In this document: positions 8,953 through 16,669 of the stretch, piece after piece
Layout of the letters: every line of letters begins with the position of its first letter
How positions within the stretch are numbered: the stretch's first letter is position 1
Assembly (NCBI GenBank): GCA_002450095.1
Contig: DJYK01000010.1
Span: 55,708 to 119,707, forward strand
Direction of reading: 5' to 3'
From: Mageeibacillus sp. UBA6980
Lineage (GTDB): Bacteria; Bacillota; Clostridia; Saccharofermentanales; Saccharofermentanaceae
DNA: 64,000 nt
The notes under the pieces: model-generated
The model's input: the letters and a program-made list of their open reading frames with translations, nothing else
Told to the model about the DNA's origin: nothing
Databases searched by the model: none
Program-made: the position numbers and the translations under genes

Positions 8953-9900
8953 ATGGAAGATTGTCTGGTTTATTTTTTTACGGGTTTTCTCGACAGCGGA
9001 AAGACGACCGTGATCGGCGAATGGGCAGGAAACGATGCCTTCAGGGGCAAAAAGATAGTTATTCTTACGACCGAAGAAGGTGATGTCGAATACGACGATC
9101 TCACATTCCCCGATGAGACCCCGGTCATCATCGGGAAGGATACTACCGAAGTAACGCGCGATCTTATGTTCGAGATAGAACGCGAACATAAACCCGATGT
9201 TATTTTTATTGAATGGAACGGATCCGTCTCCCCCTCTAAATTCTTTGACGAGGTCGATGTTCCGGAAAGATGGGCGCTCGCCGCTGCAGTCGTAGTCATC
9301 GATGCGACTACTTACAGCGAGTACTATAAGAATATGCAGACTTTCTTTGCAGATTATTACCGTTTCTGCGATACAGCCATATTCAACCGCGTAGATCCGG
9401 AGATCAACAACATCCCCAAACTTCGAGGATCCGTAAAATCCGTTAATCCGAGCATTAATCTTACATTCCTTGACAAGGATGATAAACTTTTGGATATTGG
9501 GAACTACCTTCCCTACGACCTGTCACAGGATGTATGCGATATATCACCCGATGACTTCGGTCTGTTCTGGACCGATGCTCTCGATAACGCGGACAGATAC
9601 AACGGAAAAAAGGTTAAATTGACGGGTCAGGCTGTGACGTTCCGTGAATTTAAGGGAAAGGCCTTTGCCCTGCAAAGACAGGCGTATACCTGCTGTGCTT
9701 CCGATATGGGACAGATCAACCTGCTTTGTCTCTATAATATCAAGCCGAACTTCCCCGTCGGAATGTGGCTCAAGGTTACAGGCACCATAAGGTATTTCGA
9801 AGACAAGCAGAACGGACAAACGATAAATGTTCCCTGCCTCGAGGTCATTGACTATGCGATAACGAGCAAGCCCGAGACGGAGATCATATATTTCAGTTGA
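8953..9900 (+). CDS. CobW/G3E GTPase fused to a DUF1980 (YcgQ-type) C-terminal domain
   Basis: 315 residues. The start at 8953 is chosen because GGGAGG ends 6 bases upstream; longer in-frame starts lack a site. N-terminal half: CobW-type P-loop GFLDSGKTT, an ILTTEEGDVEYDD switch region, and VVIDATTYSEYY. The metal-binding GCxCC loop that defines COG0523 metallochaperones is absent. C-terminal about 110 residues match the DUF1980/TIGR03943 domain: YNGKKVKLTGQAV, then YTCCASDMG and KVTGTIRYFE. The pair of Cys in TCCASD is the conserved CC of that domain. A second CobW gene follows 24 bases later. A role in metal (probably zinc) handling is inferred from family and neighbour. Confidence 0.75.
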   Translation: MEDCLVYFFTGFLDSGKTTVIGEWAGNDAFRGKKIVILTTEEGDVEYDDLTFPDETPVIIGKDTTEVTRDLMFEIEREHKPDVIFIEWNGSVSPSKFFDEVDVPERWALAAAVVVIDATTYSEYYKNMQTFFADYYRFCDTAIFNRVDPEINNIPKLRGSVKSVNPSINLTFLDKDDKLLDIGNYLPYDLSQDVCDISPDDFGLFWTDALDNADRYNGKKVKLTGQAVTFREFKGKAFALQRQAYTCCASDMGQINLLCLYNIKPNFPVGMWLKVTGTIRYFEDKQNGQTINVPCLEVIDYAITSKPETEIIYFS

Positions 9901-9924
9901 TAATAATAGAAAGAAGGTAAATAT

Positions 9925-11010
9925 ATGGCAACAAAAGTAGATGTGTTCTCAGGATTTCTGGGAGCAGGAAAGACTACACTTATCAAGAAGCTCATCTCTG
10001 ACGGATACGACAAGCAGAAGATCGTTTTGATCGAGAATGAGTTTGGTCAGATCGGTATCGACGGAGGCTTCCTCAAGGAATCCGGTATCGAGATCACCGA
10101 GATGAATTCAGGCTGTATCTGCTGTTCTCTCGTAGGCGACTTCGGAACGGCCCTTCAGGATGTTATCGACCGTTTCCACCCTGACCGAATCGTTATCGAG
10201 CCTTCAGGAGTCGGTAAGCTTTCTGATGTCGTAGCCGCCGTTAAAAGAGTTGAAGGAACCGAGATCTGCGGAACGGTTACTGTTATCGACGCATCAAAGT
10301 GCAAGGTCTATCTCAAGAACTTTGCCGAGTTCTATGAGAACCAGATCAAATACGCGGGTACGATAATCCTCTCGAGGACATCTGACATCAAGCAGGAGAA
10401 GCTCGACAAGGCGGTAGAACTCATCAAGGAGATCAACGATCACTCTCAGGTCATAACGACTCCATGGGATCAGCTTTCCGGTGAGCAGATCTTAAATGCG
10501 ATCGAGAATCCTCTTACCGCAGCCGATATGGCGGCGGCACTTGCGGAGGCCGAGGCTAACGAGCATCATCACCATCACCACGATCATGACGATCACGACC
10601 ACGATGAGCACGAGCATCATCATCACGACCACGACGAAGATGAGCACGAACACCATCACCATGACCACGATGATCACGACGAGCACGAGCATGGAGTATG
10701 CCACTGCGGAGAAGATCATCACCATCATCACGCCGATGAGATCTTTGATTCCATCGGCTTCGAGACCTCTAAGAAATTCACTTCGGAATTCATAAGCGAT
10801 GCTCTGTCCAAGCTCGACGAGAATTCCAAGTACGGAACAATCCTCCGTGCCAAGGGAATAATCGCAGGAGAAAACGGAGAGTGGATCCATTTCGATTATG
10901 TTCCTGGCGAGGTTTCCGTAAGGACCGGAGCCTCCGACGTTACCGGAAAGATCTGTGTTATCGGTTCGGAAGTAAAGAAAGAAGCCGTCGAAGAACTCTT
11001 CGGTCTTTGA
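9925..11010 (+). CDS. CobW/G3E family GTP-dependent metallochaperone with His/Asp/Glu-rich tract
   Basis: 361 residues. P-loop GFLGAGKTTLIKKL at residues 10-23, ENEFGQIGIDGGFL switch, canonical metal loop GCICCSL near residue 67, EPSGVG, and VTVIDASKC. Between about residues 210 and 275 is an uninterrupted stretch made almost only of His, Asp and Glu with a CHCGEDHHHHH end, a likely metal-binding reservoir. The CobW C-terminal domain follows (GTILRAKGIIAGENGEWIHFDYVPG). Members deliver Zn, Co, Ni or Fe to client enzymes; the metal here is not known, although His-rich versions are often zinc-linked. Co-transcribed with the CobW-DUF1980 fusion. Confidence 0.88.
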   Translation: MATKVDVFSGFLGAGKTTLIKKLISDGYDKQKIVLIENEFGQIGIDGGFLKESGIEITEMNSGCICCSLVGDFGTALQDVIDRFHPDRIVIEPSGVGKLSDVVAAVKRVEGTEICGTVTVIDASKCKVYLKNFAEFYENQIKYAGTIILSRTSDIKQEKLDKAVELIKEINDHSQVITTPWDQLSGEQILNAIENPLTAADMAAALAEAEANEHHHHHHDHDDHDHDEHEHHHHDHDEDEHEHHHHDHDDHDEHEHGVCHCGEDHHHHHADEIFDSIGFETSKKFTSEFISDALSKLDENSKYGTILRAKGIIAGENGEWIHFDYVPGEVSVRTGASDVTGKICVIGSEVKKEAVEELFGL

Positions 11011-11030
11011 TCATCAACGGGTAAAACCAT

Positions 11031-11067
11031 AAGCTCCGTATCTTCATTAAGAGGTACGGAGCTTTTT
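11031..11067 (+). terminator. Intrinsic terminator of the CobW pair, overlapping the next gene's ribosome site
   Basis: AAGCTCCGTA (11031-11040) pairs perfectly with TACGGAGCTT (11055-11064), followed by TTTTT ending at 11067. The next gene's ATG begins at 11068 and its only Shine-Dalgarno-like sequence, ACGGAG, lies in the 3' arm of the hairpin. Confidence 0.8.
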
Positions 11068-12759
11068 ATGTTAGAATTAAACGGTATGAAAGTTTCAGAT
11101 TACATTGTCAGATTCCTTGAAGAACAAAACATCACGGATGTCTTCGGATATCCCGGAGGCATGGTGACTCATCTGATGGATTCGCTGAGCCGCTCGAAGA
11201 TCAGGTCTCATGTCACATATCATGAGCAGGGAGCGGCATTTGCCGCGTGCGGATATGCACAGACAACGGGCAAGACAGGAGTCGCATATGCGACCAGCGG
11301 TCCCGGAGCGACCAATCTCATCACCGGTATCTGCAATGCTTATTTTGATTCCGTGCCGACATTATTCATAACCGGTCAGGTCAACACATTCGAATCCAAA
11401 GAAGATCTTCCCGTAAGGCAGAGAGGGTTTCAGGAGACGGACATTGTGTCGATCGTAAACCCGGTGACCAAATATGCTGTAAAGATAACAGACCCCGATG
11501 ATATACGCTTCATAATGGAGAAAGCGTTTGCCGTCTCTTCGGAAGGCCGTAAAGGTCCTGTCCTCATCGACATCCCGATGAATGTTTTAAGGGCCGATGT
11601 TGACGTACCTTCCCTTCGCGGATTTGAACATGAACATGTAAACAAGGATATCAATACCAAGGCGATCGAAGAATCGTTAAGAAACTCATCACGCCCTGTC
11701 ATCCTCGCAGGTGCGGGACTTAAATCTTCGGTTCCGGCAAAAGAACTCGATCTTATATTAAGCAAACTTAACATCCCTGTGGTAACCACCATGCTTGCCG
11801 TTGATACTTATAAAGACTCTTACGGATTTATAGGAGCATACGGAAGCCGGACCGCGAACTTCATAGTTGCAAAGAGCGACCTGGTGATAAGTCTCGGAGC
11901 CAGACTCGATGTAAGACAGGTCGGAGCCAAAAGAGAGAACTTTGCACCGAATGCAAAGATCCTTCGAGTCGATATCGACAGCGGCGAATTGAAATTGAAA
12001 GTTCACGATGACGAGATACAGATCGAAGCCGATGCCGGTATCATCCTGAATCATCTCAAAGACCTCGAACTGCCGGATTATACCGAATGGAACGGTGTAT
12101 GCCGTAAGATCCGGGATGAACTCAAGGACATCGATGACAGACTTCCGAACGTTCTCGTCAAAAGATTGAGCAGCGTCATTCCTGAAGGTTCCGTGATCAC
12201 GACGGATGTCGGACAGAACCAGGTGTGGATCGCCCAGTCTTTTGAAGTCAAGGAAGATCAGAGGATATTCTTCTCCGGAGGTCACGGCGCAATGGGCTAT
12301 TCCCTTCCCGCCGCGATCGGTTGTGCCGAAGCCACAGGGGGAAACGTCTATTCGTTTTCCGGCGACGGAGGCATACAGATGAACATACAGGAGCTTCAGA
12401 CCATACGAAGAGAGAATCTTCCGGTCAAGATCATTTTGTTTAATAATTCATCACTCGGGATGATACGCCACTTTCAGGAGATGTACTTTGAAGGCAACTA
12501 TGTTCAGACCATCCCTTCCGGCGGCTATACCGTACCTGACTTTAAGGCGGTCGCAGGGGCTTACGGCCTGCCATATACAAGAATAGAGAAGGCAGAAGAT
12601 ATTCACGGTGACATTTTTGACATCGAGGGACCGCAGTTCATCGAAGTCTTTATAGATGAACCGACCTACGTCTTCCCCAAACTCGAATTCGGAAAACCCA
12701 ATCAGGATCAGGAACCTCTTTTGGATCGATCCGTGTATACAAAGATCATGGATTTGTAG
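11068..12759 (+). CDS. Thiamine-diphosphate-dependent acetolactate-synthase-like enzyme, surface-polysaccharide type
   Basis: 563 residues with a complete ThDP fold: activating Glu in YHEQGAAFA near residue 54, SGPGATNLITG, and the cofactor motif GDGGIQMN...NNSSLG near residues 430-460. The opening MKVSDYIVRFLEEQ and the segment PVRQRGFQETDIVSIV resemble the acetolactate-synthase-like proteins of polysaccharide clusters more than biosynthetic IlvB, and there is no ilvN. I keep the ATG at 11068 because ACGGAG precedes it by 6 bases; the ATG at 11086 would match that subfamily's usual start. Neighbouring EPS genes support an envelope-sugar role, but the reaction is unknown. Confidence 0.75.
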   Translation: MLELNGMKVSDYIVRFLEEQNITDVFGYPGGMVTHLMDSLSRSKIRSHVTYHEQGAAFAACGYAQTTGKTGVAYATSGPGATNLITGICNAYFDSVPTLFITGQVNTFESKEDLPVRQRGFQETDIVSIVNPVTKYAVKITDPDDIRFIMEKAFAVSSEGRKGPVLIDIPMNVLRADVDVPSLRGFEHEHVNKDINTKAIEESLRNSSRPVILAGAGLKSSVPAKELDLILSKLNIPVVTTMLAVDTYKDSYGFIGAYGSRTANFIVAKSDLVISLGARLDVRQVGAKRENFAPNAKILRVDIDSGELKLKVHDDEIQIEADAGIILNHLKDLELPDYTEWNGVCRKIRDELKDIDDRLPNVLVKRLSSVIPEGSVITTDVGQNQVWIAQSFEVKEDQRIFFSGGHGAMGYSLPAAIGCAEATGGNVYSFSGDGGIQMNIQELQTIRRENLPVKIILFNNSSLGMIRHFQEMYFEGNYVQTIPSGGYTVPDFKAVAGAYGLPYTRIEKAEDIHGDIFDIEGPQFIEVFIDEPTYVFPKLEFGKPNQDQEPLLDRSVYTKIMDL

Positions 12760-12788
12760 GTTTTAACCCGTTAAAATCTTTTAAAGTA

Positions 12789-12817
12789 TTGATTTTTCAA
12801 GTAAAAGGGCATAGTAT
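12789..12817 (+). promoter_or_regulatory. Putative promoter of the Wzz-kinase-phosphatase-sortase operon
   Basis: TTGATT (12789-12794), 17-base spacer, TAGTAT (12812-12817). Transcription would start near 12824, about 3 bases before the ATG at 12827, and there is no Shine-Dalgarno sequence, so the mRNA may be leaderless. Confidence 0.5.
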
Positions 12818-12826
12818 TTTATAGTT

Positions 12827-13597
12827 ATGTTAGAAAAGAAAAATGAAGAATTCGAGATAGATCTGCTTGAGCTTGCGCTTGTTCTTTGGCACAAGCTGTG
12901 GATCATCATAATTGTAACGATCCTGGGCGCAGGTATCGCGTTTGGTTATACATTCGCTTTCATCAAGCCGGAATATACGGCCAGCACGCTTCTTTATGTA
13001 AACAACTCCAATATTTCCGTGGGAAGCGCTACTTTCTCGATTTCCAACGCCGACCTTTCAGCGGCGCAGAAGCTCGTTGATACCTACATGGTTATCCTTA
13101 AGTCAAGACGCGTCCTGAATGAGGTAATCGCCGAATCCGGCACGAGCTATACTTACGAGCAGTTAAGCAAGAGGATCAGTGCCGCTTCCGTAAACAACAC
13201 CGAGGTCTTCAGGATCACCGTAACGACAAGTTCTCCTCAGGAATCCGAGAAGATAGCCAACATCATAGCGAGAGTCCTTCCCGATAAGATATCGGATATA
13301 GTTCTCGGAAGCGACGTTAAGGTCGTAGACTATGCGGTAATACCTTCTGCGAGGAGCGCTCCGAGCTATTCCAAGAATACCGCTATCGGGGCCATGGCAG
13401 GACTTGTCCTTGCGTGTGCCGCGATCATCATAGGATATCTGCTCGATGACAGCATCCAGAGTGAGGACTATCTTACAACTTCGTATCCCGATATACCTCT
13501 CCTGGCCGTAATACCCGACCTTGTCGATTCGAAGAGTTCGGGCTACGGATACTACAAGACACCGCAGGGTAAGAAGAGAGGATCGGAAAATGGCTAA
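12827..13597 (+). CDS. Wzz/CapA-type polysaccharide chain-length regulator (BY-kinase activator)
   Basis: 256 residues. Two membrane helices (about 23-45 and 188-208) flank an extracellular domain, the Wzz topology: EIDLLELALVLWHKLW at the start, YTASTLLYV, and a Ser/Pro/Arg segment (VIPSARSAPSYSKN) before TM2. In Bacillota this protein is separate from, and activates, a cytosolic tyrosine kinase, which is indeed the next gene with an 8-base overlap. It sets the length of exported polysaccharide or cell-wall glycopolymer. No ribosome site precedes the start (see the promoter entry). Confidence 0.88.
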   Translation: MLEKKNEEFEIDLLELALVLWHKLWIIIIVTILGAGIAFGYTFAFIKPEYTASTLLYVNNSNISVGSATFSISNADLSAAQKLVDTYMVILKSRRVLNEVIAESGTSYTYEQLSKRISAASVNNTEVFRITVTTSSPQESEKIANIIARVLPDKISDIVLGSDVKVVDYAVIPSARSAPSYSKNTAIGAMAGLVLACAAIIIGYLLDDSIQSEDYLTTSYPDIPLLAVIPDLVDSKSSGYGYYKTPQGKKRGSENG

Positions 13598-14351
13598 GAA
13601 GAACACCAGCTCTGCACAGATTACCGCTCTTGAACAGAAGATGATCGGCCCTCAACTGAGCTTTGCCGCGGCGGAAGCATATAAGATGCTTCGAACCAAT
13701 GTAATGTTCTCTTTCCCCGCAAACGAGAAGTGCCATGTATTAGGAGTTACTTCTACTTTTAAGGGAGAAGGTAAGTCCCTTACATCCATTAATCTTGCGT
13801 ATACGCTCTCGGAAACCAAGAATAAGGTCCTTCTTATCGAGGGAGATATGAGAATGCCTAACATCGCCAACAGATTGAACCTTAAGGCGACGCCCGGCCT
13901 TTCAAACCTTATGGTCGAGCTCGACTCTCTTTCCGATGCCATTCAGAAGAAAGTCTTTACTACAAAGGACAAGCTAACCGTAAGCTTTGACATCATTACC
14001 TCCGGAAGCATCCCTCCGAACCCTTCGGAATTGATGCAGTCCGACAGGATGAAGCAGCTTATCAGCGCTCTTAAGGAGTTCTATGACGTTATCATCCTGG
14101 ATCTTCCTCCGGTGACTGTTGTTACCGATGCTCTGATCGCATCCAATTACATCTCCGGTATGATGGTCGTAGTCAGAAATGAGATCGCCTCCAAGAGAGG
14201 TCTTGCCGAGACGATGAGACAATTCAGACAGGCAAACTCAAAGATTATAGGGTTCGTATTTACCAATGCCGACATGAGCAAGAAATCCTATGGCAAGTAC
14301 TATAAAAAAGGCTACTATAAGGGTTACTACAAAGACTACAGAGCTGAATAA
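13590..14351 (+). CDS. Bacterial tyrosine kinase (CpsD/CapB/YwqD type)
   Basis: 253-residue cytosolic BY-kinase. Walker A TSTFKGEGKSLTSINLA near residue 55, Walker A' LLIEGDMRMP, Walker B VIILDLPPVT. The C-terminus is a tyrosine cluster (SYGKYYKKGYYKGYYKDY) that is the usual autophosphorylation tail. The ATG at 13590 was chosen over an upstream in-frame codon because it matches the family N-terminus and overlaps the Wzz-like stop by 8 bases. Works with the Wzz-like activator and the PHP phosphatase that follows 2 bases downstream to control polysaccharide export. Confidence 0.92.
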   Translation: MAKKNTSSAQITALEQKMIGPQLSFAAAEAYKMLRTNVMFSFPANEKCHVLGVTSTFKGEGKSLTSINLAYTLSETKNKVLLIEGDMRMPNIANRLNLKATPGLSNLMVELDSLSDAIQKKVFTTKDKLTVSFDIITSGSIPPNPSELMQSDRMKQLISALKEFYDVIILDLPPVTVVTDALIASNYISGMMVVVRNEIASKRGLAETMRQFRQANSKIIGFVFTNADMSKKSYGKYYKKGYYKGYYKDYRAE

Positions 14352-14353
14352 TC

Positions 14354-15079
14354 GTGCTTGATTTTCATTCACATCTTCTGCCCGGGATCGACGACGGAAG
14401 CAGGAACATCGAGATGTCCGTCGGCATGCTCAATATGTGGAAGGAACAGGGTGTCAGTATCGTCTGTGCCACCCCTCACTTTTATGCTGATTCAATGTCT
14501 CCTTCAAGATTCCTCGACAGAAGGGAAAGATCCTATTTCTCCCTGATCGAAGCCTTGAAGAATTCCACGTATCCCCGGATCTATAAAGGGGCAGAGGTTC
14601 ACTACTTCAGAGGTATGAGTTCCTCGGAAGACATAGGCAGGCTCTGCCTTCAGAGCACGAAGCTCCTTCTTGTGGAGATGCCGTTCCACGAGTGGTCCGA
14701 CTATATGATAAGGGAGATATCCGAATTGAGGTCTATGGGATTTATCCCCGTTGCCGCTCATATCGAGAGGTATATGTCAGGTCAGCCCGGGAAAAAGATC
14801 GATGCTCTGCTCGATACCGGGATAATGATACAGTGCAATGCCGAATTCTTTTTGTCTTTGCGTACACGTCGCAAGGCTCTGAGTATGCTCGCGGACAGAA
14901 AGATCGATTTTCTCGGTTCGGACGCGCATAATCTCTCCTCCAGAATGCCCAATCTCGGAGATGCTTATAAGATCATCCGAAAGAAACTCGGCGACGATTC
15001 TCTCTTACATATCAGAAAAAACGAGAAGATGCTTACGGATGCATGGCAACTTACAAGATCAACGGAGGAGGCTCTATGA
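14354..15079 (+). CDS. PHP-type protein-tyrosine phosphatase (CpsB/CapC/YwqE type)
   Basis: 241-residue manganese-dependent phosphatase that reverses BY-kinase autophosphorylation. It starts with GTG directly at the family opening LDFHSHLLPGIDDGS (HxH metal motif plus DDG). Further metal ligands are in CATPHFYADS, GAEVHYF, AHIERY and GSDAHN. It follows the kinase stop by 2 bases and overlaps the sortase start by 4 (ATGA), so translation is coupled. Confidence 0.92.
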   Translation: MLDFHSHLLPGIDDGSRNIEMSVGMLNMWKEQGVSIVCATPHFYADSMSPSRFLDRRERSYFSLIEALKNSTYPRIYKGAEVHYFRGMSSSEDIGRLCLQSTKLLLVEMPFHEWSDYMIREISELRSMGFIPVAAHIERYMSGQPGKKIDALLDTGIMIQCNAEFFLSLRTRRKALSMLADRKIDFLGSDAHNLSSRMPNLGDAYKIIRKKLGDDSLLHIRKNEKMLTDAWQLTRSTEEAL

Positions 15080-15882
15080 AAAAGATAAAGATCATCCTGG
15101 GATTCGTTCTTCTGGCTGCCGCCGTATTCTTTGGAGTCAAGTTCTTTCTCGACACTTATTCCCCTGCCGGACTTAAGACCGAACAATACGGACCCGCTCC
15201 GGCTCCGGTAAGGCAGGGAACTACACAGGATCCGAGCGGACAGTTATCCACAGACGAACCTTCAGCTTCTGAGCCTTCAGAGGAAGATCTGCTGTATGTT
15301 GATTTTGAAGCGTTAACCGCATTAAACCCCGATATCTATGCCTGGATAGAGATCCCCGGAACGGATATCTCATACCCCGTCGTCCAGAATCCTGATAACG
15401 ACAGATACTATTTAAGGACGAATTCAGACGGTGAATACTCGGCAGGAGGAGCAATATTCTCCGAAGCCACATATAACTCCACGGATTTTAATGATCCTGT
15501 AACAATACTCTACGGACATCATATGAATGCGGGAAATATCATGTTCGGTCACCTGCAGGATTATTTCACGGATCCTGACTTTTTGTCACAAAACCCCAAA
15601 ATTCGCATTTATACACCTGAAGGTATGTATGAATATGGAGTTTTCGCCGCCGTCCCATTTAACAGAGATCATATTTTGTATTATAATGACATGAGCGACC
15701 CTGAAGTTTATCAAGCTTTCTTTAGTTCTGTATTGACTATTAGGGAATTAGGTGTATATATTAATGAGGAATATATGCCCTATGCGGCCGACCGGGACAG
15801 AGTGCTTATCTTATCCACATGTCTTGCCGGCAATAACACTCGTCGCTTTCTGGTTATGGCAACATTGTTGTCAGACCAGTGA
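15076..15882 (+). CDS. Class B-like sortase
   Basis: 268 residues. Start at 15076 after GGAGGAGG and overlapping the phosphatase stop by 4 bases. An N-terminal signal-anchor helix (about residues 4-24) and a Ser/Pro-rich spacer lead to the sortase domain from about residue 75. Class B features: 'NPDIYAWIEIPGTDISYPVVQ', catalytic His in LYGHHM, catalytic Cys in LSTCLAG and Arg in NNTRRFLV. It would attach surface proteins to the cell wall or assemble them. The next gene encodes a plausible substrate. Placement inside a kinase/phosphatase EPS operon is unusual. Confidence 0.9.
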   Translation: MKKIKIILGFVLLAAAVFFGVKFFLDTYSPAGLKTEQYGPAPAPVRQGTTQDPSGQLSTDEPSASEPSEEDLLYVDFEALTALNPDIYAWIEIPGTDISYPVVQNPDNDRYYLRTNSDGEYSAGGAIFSEATYNSTDFNDPVTILYGHHMNAGNIMFGHLQDYFTDPDFLSQNPKIRIYTPEGMYEYGVFAAVPFNRDHILYYNDMSDPEVYQAFFSSVLTIRELGVYINEEYMPYAADRDRVLILSTCLAGNNTRRFLVMATLLSDQ

Positions 15883-15916
15883 ATATAGCGAAATCTTATG
15901 AAAGGAGATATAGCTG

Positions 15917-16576
15917 ATGAAGAAATTGATCTCGATCATGTGCGCTGCAGCTCTTGTATTCGCATTGGCAGTTCCTGCTTTTGCTGCCGAGAGCCCTGCA
16001 CAAAGTGGTCAGGATGTTGTTTCAAGCGCTAGTGCTAACAATAACTATCAGGTTCGTATTTTGCCCGCTGCACCTACGGATGCAGAGATCGCTGCCCTCG
16101 AGGCTACGGCTGCCGAGATCGGCGGTGAGGCTGAATATTCTACTGATATGGTTAGTGTTGAAGTAGTAGATGGTACAGGTAATGTTGTAACATCTCAGTA
16201 TTTTTCTTCCAACACTGCTATCCTTGTTTCATTCGTTCGTAATGATGCAAGAGAAGTTCTTGCCGTACTTGCATGGAATGCTGCTACACAGCAGTGGGAT
16301 TCCGTATCCTTCACACAGGACGGAGCTTCTGTTTTTGCAACATTCCCTCACCTTTGCAACGTAGCTTTCGTTGTTAAGGGTCTTGAAGAAGGCATGGCTG
16401 CTTCTTCAACTGCAGGTTCTGAGGATGCTGCTACTGATGTTGCTGCAACCGGTGCAGAGACATCTGCTCAGACAGGTTATACAACAATTGTATGGGCTGT
16501 TCTTGCTATTGTAGCAATCGCAGGTGCTGGTGTTTGCTTCAAGTCCTCCAAGAAATCAGCAGTATCTGCTGCTTGA
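15917..16576 (+). CDS. Secreted surface protein, putative substrate of the adjacent sortase
   Basis: 219 residues after a strong AAAGGAGATA site. Signal peptide residues 1-24 (cleavage after AFA), a central domain of about 110 residues with no family I recognise (ILPAAPTDAEIAALE...AFVVKGLEEG), a Thr/Ala-rich spacer, then SAQTG (residues 183-187), a hydrophobic helix and a KSSKK tail: the layout of a cell-wall sorting signal, though the motif is not LPxTG. Codon choice (GCT, GTT, ACA) differs from neighbours and suggests high expression. Coupling to the sortase is inferred from adjacency and the C-terminal layout. Confidence 0.7.
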   Translation: MKKLISIMCAAALVFALAVPAFAAESPAQSGQDVVSSASANNNYQVRILPAAPTDAEIAALEATAAEIGGEAEYSTDMVSVEVVDGTGNVVTSQYFSSNTAILVSFVRNDAREVLAVLAWNAATQQWDSVSFTQDGASVFATFPHLCNVAFVVKGLEEGMAASSTAGSEDAATDVAATGAETSAQTGYTTIVWAVLAIVAIAGAGVCFKSSKKSAVSAA

Positions 16577-16617
16577 TTGCTTGAAGCAAATTTATTTTTA
16601 ATATTTGCTGACAGCAA

Positions 16618-16652
16618 GAGCCCCCGGACTTGGACCCGGGGGCTCATTATTT
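16618..16652 (+). terminator. Strong GC-rich terminator, probably bidirectional
   Basis: GAGCCCCCGG (16618-16627) pairs perfectly with CCGGGGGCTC (16636-16645), then ATTATTT. It lies between the convergent sortase-substrate and LCP genes. Confidence 0.8.
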
Positions 16653-16669
16653 ATCCGAAACGTTATCGA

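Noticed and set aside
10492..10890. Open frames on both strands through the His-rich tract
   Set aside because: They translate to Met/Val or Ile/Thr runs, an artefact of CAT/CAC/GAC codon repeats in the CobW gene.
11068..12759. ilvB acetolactate synthase
   Set aside because: The ThDP core is shared, but the N-terminus and the PVRQRGFQETD segment fit the polysaccharide-locus subgroup, and no ilvN, ilvC or ilvD is adjacent.
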